A stretch of DNA of 64,000 bases, from positions 205,377 to 269,376 of the forward strand of contig NZ_SDPQ02000004.1 in assembly GCF_004134905.2 (NCBI RefSeq), read 5' to 3'. The translations under genes and the position numbers were made by a program. Positions 58,397 through 64,000 of this stretch are shown piece by piece. The number at the start of each line of letters is the position of its first letter. Within the stretch, counting starts at the first letter, position 1. The notes under the pieces are model-generated. The model was not told the origin of the DNA. It worked only from the letters and a program-made list of their open reading frames with translations, and made no database searches. Source of the stretch: Aeromicrobium ginsengisoli. Lineage in GTDB: Bacteria > Actinomycetota > Actinomycetes > Propionibacteriales > Nocardioidaceae.

Positions 58397-59914
58397 ATGA
58401 CTGCCCTGGCCGACCGTTCGCTCCGGACACCGGCCGGCCTTGCGGTTCTGCCGGGCTGGACCGTCGCGGGCTCGGCTGCGGTGGCGGTCGCGGCGCGGCT
58501 GCCCTACCTGGCGCATGCGGCCAGTCCGGACGAGGCCGGCTTCCTGCTGGTCGGCGGGCAGTGGCACCGTGGCGGCTCGTCCCTGTACGGGAACCTCTGG
58601 GTCGACCGGCCGCCCCTCCTCATCACGATCTTCCGGCTGGCGGACGGGCTCGGCGGCCTGATGGCGTTGCGCCTGATCGGCTGCGTCGCGGTGGCGCTCG
58701 TGGTCCTCGGCGCCGCGCGGGTCGCCGCGATGATCGCTGGTCAGCGGGCCGCCGGGTGGGCTGCGATCACGGCCGCCGGCCTGTGCGTCAGCCCCCTGCT
58801 CGGCGGCTACGAGGTCAACGGTGAGCTGCTCGCTGCGCCCCTGACGCTCGCCGGGATGGCCGGCGTCATCCTCGCCGTACGTTCGACCGACCGCAGGACC
58901 GCGGTGCTGTCGGCCATGGCGGCGGGCGCGTGCGCCATGGCATCGCTGCTGGTCAAGCAGAACCTCGCGGACGCGGCGGTCTTCGGCCTCGTGGCGTTCG
59001 CACTGTCAGGCCAGCACTTCTGGATGCGGACACGCGGCGCGGTCACCGGCGCGTTCGCCACCGCGGCGGTGGTTGCGGTGTGGACGGTCGCGCACGGGAC
59101 GTCGTTGGCGGGTGTGTTCGACGCGATGTATCCCTTCCGCATCCACGCCGACCAGGTCCAGGCCGCGGGCGGCAGCCAGCACTCGGTCACCCGCCTCACG
59201 AGCCTCGCCGTCGCGTTCGTCGTCAGCGGGCTGGCGGTGTTGTTGCTCGCCGTGGCGCGCGACGTCGTACGCCATCGGCGGCGCGACCCGCTGTGGTCGG
59301 CGCTCGTCGTCATGACGGGCTTCGGCGTGGTGTCGGTGCTGCTCGGCGGCAACTACTGGCACCACTACCTCGTCGAGCTCGTCGTGCCGCTTTCGGTGGC
59401 CACGGGAGTGCTGGCCGCACGTCGTGGCTTCGCCGCGCGCTCCGTGGTCGCGTACGTCGCGATCGCCGGGTGCCTGTGCTGGGCGCTCAACCTGACCGCA
59501 GCGCAGGGCAGCACGGGCCGCAGCGTGGGCCAGGCCGTGGCGGCCTCCGCGCAACCCGGCGACACGATCGTCACGGTCTGGGGACACGCCAACGTCACCT
59601 ACGCGTCGGGGCTGTCCTCGCCGTACGCGCAGCTGTGGAGCCTGCCGGTCAAGACGCTCGACCCGCAGCTGACCGGGCTCGACGACGTGCTGACCGGTCC
59701 GGCGGCGCCGACCTGGGTCGTCGTGTGGCAGCGAGTGCCGACCTGGGGCCTCGACACCGCCCGCACGAGCCTGATCCTCGCGCACGACTACCGGCGTACG
59801 GGCACGGTCTGCGGTCGCACGATCTACCTCCGCGCCGGCGTCGACCGCCGCGCACCCACCGTCGTCGGCGACTGCCATGGCTCGCCGACTCGCCTGAAGG
59901 ACCTCATCTCATGA
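58397..59914 (+). CDS. ArnT/PMT-like membrane glycosyltransferase (GT-C)
   Basis: A 505-residue polytopic protein with about ten to eleven transmembrane helices. The first loop holds SPDEAGFLLVGGQWHRGG with the catalytic-type Asp-Glu of the GT39/GT83-like families (ASPDEA), followed by the WVDRPPLL stretch typical of ArnT-like proteins. It would use a polyprenol-linked sugar. The stop overlaps the start of the next gene (ATGA at 59911-59914). The next two genes supply that donor and its flippase. Confidence 0.82.
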   Translation: MTALADRSLRTPAGLAVLPGWTVAGSAAVAVAARLPYLAHAASPDEAGFLLVGGQWHRGGSSLYGNLWVDRPPLLITIFRLADGLGGLMALRLIGCVAVALVVLGAARVAAMIAGQRAAGWAAITAAGLCVSPLLGGYEVNGELLAAPLTLAGMAGVILAVRSTDRRTAVLSAMAAGACAMASLLVKQNLADAAVFGLVAFALSGQHFWMRTRGAVTGAFATAAVVAVWTVAHGTSLAGVFDAMYPFRIHADQVQAAGGSQHSVTRLTSLAVAFVVSGLAVLLLAVARDVVRHRRRDPLWSALVVMTGFGVVSVLLGGNYWHHYLVELVVPLSVATGVLAARRGFAARSVVAYVAIAGCLCWALNLTAAQGSTGRSVGQAVAASAQPGDTIVTVWGHANVTYASGLSSPYAQLWSLPVKTLDPQLTGLDDVLTGPAAPTWVVVWQRVPTWGLDTARTSLILAHDYRRTGTVCGRTIYLRAGVDRRAPTVVGDCHGSPTRLKDLIS

Positions 59915-60663
59915 ACACACTCGTCGTCATCCCCACCTATGACGAGGCGCTCGGCATCGAGGCCACGCTCGACGCCGTGCTCGCCAGCGCCCCTGACGCC
60001 GACGTGCTCGTGGTCGATGACAGCAGTCCCGACGGCACGGCACTGCTGGTGCAGACGCACCCGTCGTACGGCCAGCGGATCTTCCTGCTCAGTCGCGAGG
60101 ACAAGGACGGGCTCGGCGGGGCGTACCGGGCCGGATTCGCCTGGGCGCTCGTCCGTGCGTACGACGTGATCGTCCAGATGGACGCCGATCTGTCGCACCC
60201 GCCGAGCCGGATTCCCGCCCTCGTCGCGGCGCTCGACACCGCCGACGTCGCGATCGGCTCCCGCTACGTGCCCGGCGGCGGGGTGCGCCACTGGACCCTG
60301 CGCCGCCGAGCCATCTCGCGGGCCGGCAACACGTACGTCCGCACCGTGCTCGGCCTCGACGTCCATGACGCGACCGCGGGCTTCCGCGCCTTCCGCCGTG
60401 ACGCACTGCTGCGGCTCGGCGCGCTGGACTCGGAGTCGAACGGCTACGCGTTCCAGATCGAGAACACCTGGCGGGCGAGCCGCATCGGGCTGACGACGAC
60501 CGAGGTGCCGATCACCTTCACGGATCGCACGGTCGGCGAGTCCAAGATGTCGGGCGCGATCGTCCGTGAGGCTGTCGTGCGGGTCCTCGCGTGGCGCTGG
60601 CAGGAGCTGCGGAACGGACGCCGGGACGTCCCGATGCTGGCCGGGCAGCGTCATGGTGCCTGA
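59911..60663 (+). CDS. Polyprenol-phosphate mannose/glucose synthase (GT2)
   Basis: A 250-residue GT2 enzyme of the dolichol-phosphate mannosyltransferase type that attaches a sugar to a lipid phosphate. VVIPTYDEALGIEATL, the DDSSPDGTA stretch, the metal motif QMDADLSHPP, GSRYVPGGG and DATAGFRAFRRDAL are in the right order. No C-terminal membrane domain is present; that part is supplied by the next protein. Coupled by ATGA to the previous gene. Confidence 0.92.
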   Translation: MNTLVVIPTYDEALGIEATLDAVLASAPDADVLVVDDSSPDGTALLVQTHPSYGQRIFLLSREDKDGLGGAYRAGFAWALVRAYDVIVQMDADLSHPPSRIPALVAALDTADVAIGSRYVPGGGVRHWTLRRRAISRAGNTYVRTVLGLDVHDATAGFRAFRRDALLRLGALDSESNGYAFQIENTWRASRIGLTTTEVPITFTDRTVGESKMSGAIVREAVVRVLAWRWQELRNGRRDVPMLAGQRHGA

Positions 60664-61120
60664 CGTCCTGGCCCGGCGGCTGACGCCGGAGGTGATCAGC
60701 TTCCTCATGGTCGGCGGCGCGGGGTACGTCGTGGACGTCAGCGCGTTCAACTACCTGCGCAGCCTGCCGGTGCTCGGCACGGTCGATCCGTCGGTGGCGA
60801 AGTGCCTGGCCGTCGCGCTGGCCATGGTCGTCACGTACGTCGGGAACCGGGCCGTCACCTGGCGGGGCGAGAGCTCGAGCGGGCGGCGCCGGGAGGTGGC
60901 GCTGTTCGTGCTGTTCAACGTCATCGGTCTGGGCTTCTCGGTCGTGACCCTCGCGGTGTCGCACGACCTGCTGGGGCTCACGAGCCGCCTCGCCGACAAC
61001 ATCTCGGCCAACGTCATCGGGCTGGCCCTCGGCACGGCGTTCCGGTTCTGGTCCTACAGGCGGTTCGTCTTCCGCGCCGCCGCGACGAGCCGGGAAGTTT
61101 CGCCGTCCCACGCTGGTTGA
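60653..61120 (+). CDS. GtrA-family membrane protein
   Basis: A 155-residue protein with four transmembrane helices and the GtrA start SFLMVGGAGYVVDVSAFNYL and FRFWSYRRFVF end. GtrA proteins help flip or present polyprenol-linked sugars. The ATG at 60653 overlaps the end of the synthase gene. With the previous two genes it forms an export-glycosylation operon. Confidence 0.9.
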   Translation: MVPDVLARRLTPEVISFLMVGGAGYVVDVSAFNYLRSLPVLGTVDPSVAKCLAVALAMVVTYVGNRAVTWRGESSSGRRREVALFVLFNVIGLGFSVVTLAVSHDLLGLTSRLADNISANVIGLALGTAFRFWSYRRFVFRAAATSREVSPSHAG

Positions 61121-61127
61121 CCCAGGT

Positions 61128-62093
61128 GTGAAGCTCTCGCTCCTGGACCGGTCCCGTACGCGGGCAGGCCGTCCCGAGGCGGAAGGGCTGACCGGCTCGA
61201 TCGACCGGGCGATCAACGCCGAACGCCTCGGCTACGACCGGTTCTGGGTCGCCGAGCACCACGCCGTGCCGGGCATCGCCAGCGGATCGCCACCGGTCCT
61301 GCTCGCCGCGATCGGCGCTCGCACCGAGCGGATCAGGCTCGGGTCCGGCGGTGTCATGCTGCCGCACCACCAGCCGCTTGTCGTGGCGGAGCAGTTCCTG
61401 ATGCTCGAGGCGTTGCACCCGGGCCGCGTCGACCTCGGGCTCGGCCGGTCTCTCGGCTTCACCGCGCCCGTGCGCGAAGCGCTGCGCGATCAGGCGCCCG
61501 ACACGTTCGAGGACGACCTGCGCGACCTGCGGGCCTACCTCGACGGCGCCGCCGCCGTGACCGCGCGGCCGCAGGCTGCCGGGCGGGTGCCGATGTACGT
61601 CCTCGCGACCGGGCGGGGGACCGTCATCGCCGCTCGCCTGGGGCTGCCGGCCGTGATCGGCGGACCGATCCTCGTTGAGCCACGGCTCGTCGAGGTGCTC
61701 GAGGCGTACCGGAAGGACTTCCAGCCGAGCCCCGGGGTCGAGCGGCCGTACGTCGTGGTGTCGCTCGACGTGACCGTCGCGGATGACGACGCCACGGCCC
61801 GCAAGCTCGCGCTGCCGGAGGCGTGGGCGATGGCGCGGTCGCGGCAGACGGGGGAGTTCCCTCCGCTCGAGTCGGTCGACGACATCCGCCGCCAGACCTG
61901 GACGACCCAGGTGCGGGACCGGGTCGAGTCGTCCCTCGATCGGGCCGTCGCCGGGAGCCCGCAAACCGTCCGCCGGGCGCTGGAGCGGCTCGCCGAGCGG
62001 ACCGGAGCAGACGAGCTGCTGGCGTCGACCTCGACGTACGACCGCGACGCGCTGTTCGCCTCCGACGAGGCCCTGCGCGACCTGGTCAACTAG
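61128..62093 (+). CDS. LLM-class flavin oxidoreductase, MsnO8 type
   Basis: A 321-residue luciferase-like TIM-barrel enzyme. The start KLSLLDRSRTRAGRPEAE and the RFWVAEHHAVPGIASGSPPV stretch with the His pair are typical of the MsnO8 group. It may use FMN or F420; the F420 genes in the window allow the latter but do not prove it. It follows the GtrA gene after seven bases with a GTG start and overlaps the convergent DAO gene by four bases. Confidence 0.86.
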   Translation: MKLSLLDRSRTRAGRPEAEGLTGSIDRAINAERLGYDRFWVAEHHAVPGIASGSPPVLLAAIGARTERIRLGSGGVMLPHHQPLVVAEQFLMLEALHPGRVDLGLGRSLGFTAPVREALRDQAPDTFEDDLRDLRAYLDGAAAVTARPQAAGRVPMYVLATGRGTVIAARLGLPAVIGGPILVEPRLVEVLEAYRKDFQPSPGVERPYVVVSLDVTVADDDATARKLALPEAWAMARSRQTGEFPPLESVDDIRRQTWTTQVRDRVESSLDRAVAGSPQTVRRALERLAERTGADELLASTSTYDRDALFASDEALRDLVN

Positions 62094-63466
62094 CTGTCGA
62101 AGCCCAGGCCGAACCGGTCGAGCAGGCGGAGCCAGAGGTTGCGCCGGCCCGTGCGGTCCGCGCGTTTGAGCGACCACGTCGTGATCTGGATACCGATCCA
62201 CGCGAACGGCTCGGGCGGGAACGGCATCGGCTTGGTGCGGACCATCTCGAGCCGCGTGCGCTCGGTCTGCTCGCCCGACAGCAGGTCGAGCATGACGTTG
62301 GCGCCGAACCGCGAGGCCCCGACGCCGAGCCCGGTGTAGCCCGTCGCGTAGGCCACCGCGCCGTGGCGGGCGGTGCCGAAGAACGCGCAGAACCGGGTGC
62401 ACGTGTCGATCACGCCGCCCCAATGGTGCGAGAACCGCAGGCCCCTGAGCTGCGGGAACGTCTCGAAGAAGTTGGCTGCCAGCGTCGCGTACGTCTGCGG
62501 GCGGTGGTCGTACTTCGGCCCGATCCGGCGGCCGAAGTGATAGATCGCGTCGTAGCCGCCCCACAGGATCCGGTTGTCGGCGGTGATCCGGTAGTAGTGG
62601 AACTGGTTGCCCGAGTCCGAGAGTCCCTGCCGGTGCTGCCAGCCGATCGACGCGAGCTGCTCGTCGGTGAGCGGCTCGGTCATGAGCACGTAGTCGTAGA
62701 CCGGCACGGTGTGGAACCGCAGCCGCTTGAGCAGCGACGGGAATGCGTTGGTCGCGAGCGCGACGCGCCGGGCGGTGACGGAACCGGTCTCGGTCACCAG
62801 GGTGGTGCGGCCATCGTGCTCCTTGAGGTCCTGGACCGGCGTGTTCTCGATGATCCGGACGCCGGCCGCCTCGGCTGCCGCGGCGAGACCCCAGGCCAGC
62901 CGCGCGGGGTCGAGCATCGCGGTGCCCTCGCGGTCCCACGTGCCGCCGAGGTACGTCGGGGAGTCGACCTCACGCCGCAGGGCCTCGGCGTCGAGGAAGT
63001 CAGGTGCCGAGGAGTCGTAGTCGGCGAGCTCGTGAGGTCGGGTCGCCACCGCGAGCTCGCCGGTGCGCCGGAAGTCGCAGTCGATGCCGTAGCGCTCGAT
63101 CGTCGCGGCGATCTCGTCGAGGTTCTCGATGCCGAGACGGTGCAGCTGGTCGTACTCGTCGGGCCAGCGATCGCGCCCGTTGGCCTCGCCGTGCGTCAGG
63201 CTCGCGGAGCAGAAGCCGCCGTTGCGGCCGGTCGCCTCGCCGGCGAGGCGACCGGCCTCGATCAGGACGACGTCGCGCGCGGGGTCGCGTTCCTTGGCCA
63301 TCAGCGCGGTCCACAGCCCCGTGAATCCGCCGCCGACAATCGCAAGGTCGGTGGTCAGGTCGCCGTCGAGCGCCGGCCGGGCCGGCGGCCGGTCCGGGGT
63401 GTCGAGCCAGAAGGGCACGGGCGCGGCATCGGACCAGCTGGTCCGGTTGTCCTGGGGTGCGGTCAC
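62090..63466 (-). CDS. FAD-dependent amino-acid/amine oxidoreductase (DAO family)
   Basis: A 458-residue flavoenzyme with the Rossmann loop DLAIVGGGFTGLWTA (about 40-54), the GRLAGEATGRNGGFCS stretch, and a C-terminal ARHGAVAYATGYTGLGVG FAD contact. The architecture follows the gamma-glutamylputrescine oxidase-like branch of the DAO family. A putrescine or amine substrate is a guess. The protein is convergent with the LLM gene and divergent from the YjbR gene. GTG start at 63466. Confidence 0.87.
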   Translation of the reverse strand: MTAPQDNRTSWSDAAPVPFWLDTPDRPPARPALDGDLTTDLAIVGGGFTGLWTALMAKERDPARDVVLIEAGRLAGEATGRNGGFCSASLTHGEANGRDRWPDEYDQLHRLGIENLDEIAATIERYGIDCDFRRTGELAVATRPHELADYDSSAPDFLDAEALRREVDSPTYLGGTWDREGTAMLDPARLAWGLAAAAEAAGVRIIENTPVQDLKEHDGRTTLVTETGSVTARRVALATNAFPSLLKRLRFHTVPVYDYVLMTEPLTDEQLASIGWQHRQGLSDSGNQFHYYRITADNRILWGGYDAIYHFGRRIGPKYDHRPQTYATLAANFFETFPQLRGLRFSHHWGGVIDTCTRFCAFFGTARHGAVAYATGYTGLGVGASRFGANVMLDLLSGEQTERTRLEMVRTKPMPFPPEPFAWIGIQITTWSLKRADRTGRRNLWLRLLDRFGLGFDS

Positions 63467-63524
63467 GCCGTCATCCTGTCAGGCAACCGGGCGAACTGTC
63501 CGCGCCGAGGCGTACGTTCTGGGC

Positions 63525-63869
63525 ATGATCACGGTCGAGGACGTGCGACGGGTCGCACTCCCGTTGCCCCGGGCCTATGAAGTGCTGGTGCGCGACCGGA
63601 TCAAGTTCCGCGTCGGCAGCCTCGTCTTCGTCGCGTTCTCCCGCGACGAGACGCTCATGGGCTTCGGCTTCCCACGCGAGGAGCGCGAGCACCTCGTGTC
63701 GTCGAGGCCGGAGACGTTCCGGCTGCCGTCGCCCGGCGACATGCGCTATCAGTGGGTCGTCGCCGACATGGCGGCGCTCGACCCTGACGAGATGGAAGAG
63801 CTGGTGATCGATGCGTGGCGCATGTGCGTGCCCAAGGGCGTCGCGCGTGAATTCTTGGGTGAGGACTGA
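63525..63869 (+). CDS. MmcQ/YjbR-family protein
   Basis: A 114-residue protein with VEDVRRVALPLP, FVAFSRDETLMGFGFPREER and a C-terminal WRMCVPKGVAREF. This fits the YjbR/MmcQ family of double-wing DNA-binding-like fold proteins with no settled function. It is complete and preceded by an ATG at 63525. No regulatory neighbour is evident. Confidence 0.8.
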   Translation: MITVEDVRRVALPLPRAYEVLVRDRIKFRVGSLVFVAFSRDETLMGFGFPREEREHLVSSRPETFRLPSPGDMRYQWVVADMAALDPDEMEELVIDAWRMCVPKGVAREFLGED

Positions 63870-63885
63870 ATCTGCCCGAACCGGC

Positions 63886-64000
63886 CTAGGGTCGCCAGCG
63901 GTGGTTGCGTTTCCAGGTGTCGGATCCGGGTGGCCGGTATTCGGGGTGGCCGTCGACGGGACTCATCCGGATGGCCCATCGCGTGTCGTGGATGGTGCGG
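63886..64000 (-). CDS. HNH endonuclease / DUF222 (13E12) family, C-terminal end (partial)
   Basis: Only the last 37 codons are in the window, entering at the right edge and ending with TAG 63888-63886. The readable tail includes RWAIRMSPVDGHPEYRPPG and ends NHRWRP, which resembles the C-terminus of the DUF222/13E12 repeat proteins with an HNH nuclease domain. These are abundant and mobile-like in actinobacterial genomes. The HNH motif itself is outside the window. Confidence 0.6.
   Translation of the reverse strand, partial: RTIHDTRWAIRMSPVDGHPEYRPPGSDTWKRNHRWRP

Noticed and set aside
63886..64000. Mobile element at the right edge
   Set aside because: The DUF222/HNH end alone does not show inverted repeats or target duplications within the window.

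Overview
Organism. The window is uniformly GC-rich, encodes on both strands almost without gaps, uses many GTG starts, and carries coenzyme F420 biosynthesis genes, an F420-dependent glucose-6-phosphate dehydrogenase, DUF1707 membrane proteins and an HNH/DUF222-type gene end. These point to an actinobacterium. A fused RmlC-RmlD protein and the overall gene set suggest Nocardioidaceae (Aeromicrobium- or Nocardioides-like); the genus is an inference. I see no prophage, insertion sequence, CRISPR array or rRNA. This is a chromosomal, mostly housekeeping region. Layout, 1-10 kb: end of an NCS2 permease, a gamma-carbonic anhydrase, serC, then the propionate module mutA-mutB-meaB, a lipoprotein, a transglutaminase-fold protein and an F420-reductase-like protein. 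10-20 kb: a secreted or anchored unknown protein, a TetR regulator divergent from a DrrA/DrrB-type ABC exporter, citrate synthase, pdxH, and a dTDP-rhamnose block (fused rmlCD, a cytidylyltransferase, rmlB, rmlA). 20-30 kb: DedA protein, MFS exporter, photolyase, DtxR regulator, a subtilase bracketed by two paralogous DUF1707 membrane proteins, and a flavin disulfide oxidoreductase. 30-40 kb: F420 genes (cofD, cofE, cofC, fbiC) and fgd, topoisomerase IB, an AraC regulator with a degenerate metallo-beta-lactamase-fold protein, a MarR/EthD pair. 40-50 kb: DHA2 drug exporter, tRNA-Arg, lipoprotein esterase, HAD phosphatase, NAD epimerase, mscL, a CpaB-like SAF protein, a Ruc-like zinc-ribbon protein, two CNNM/CBS proteins and 5-FTHF cyclo-ligase. 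50-64 kb: galU, glp (MoeA family), moaC, mog, rimJ and glpR, tRNA-Ala, DedA, a two-component system, an extracytoplasmic glycosylation operon, an MsnO8-type LLM oxidoreductase, a DAO-family oxidoreductase, a YjbR protein and a truncated HNH gene. How it fits together: the segment mscL - Ruc-like - 5-FCL - galU - glp - rimJ - glpR follows the gene order around Rv0985c-Rv0996 of Mycobacterium tuberculosis, where glp and glpR encode the gephyrin-like division protein and its membrane receptor known from Corynebacterium; here moaC and mog are inserted in it. F420 made by cofC/D/E and fbiC would be reduced by Fgd and used by LLM enzymes. The most unusual signals are regulatory or repetitive: a short leader ORF and a 17-bp inverted repeat that buries the ribosome site and start of rmlCD; 22-bp repeat arrays that fill two convergent gene junctions and include the stop codons; a 27-codon ORF coupled at both ends between mutA and mutB; an apparent CTG start for rimJ; and a REP-like inverted repeat translated inside glp.
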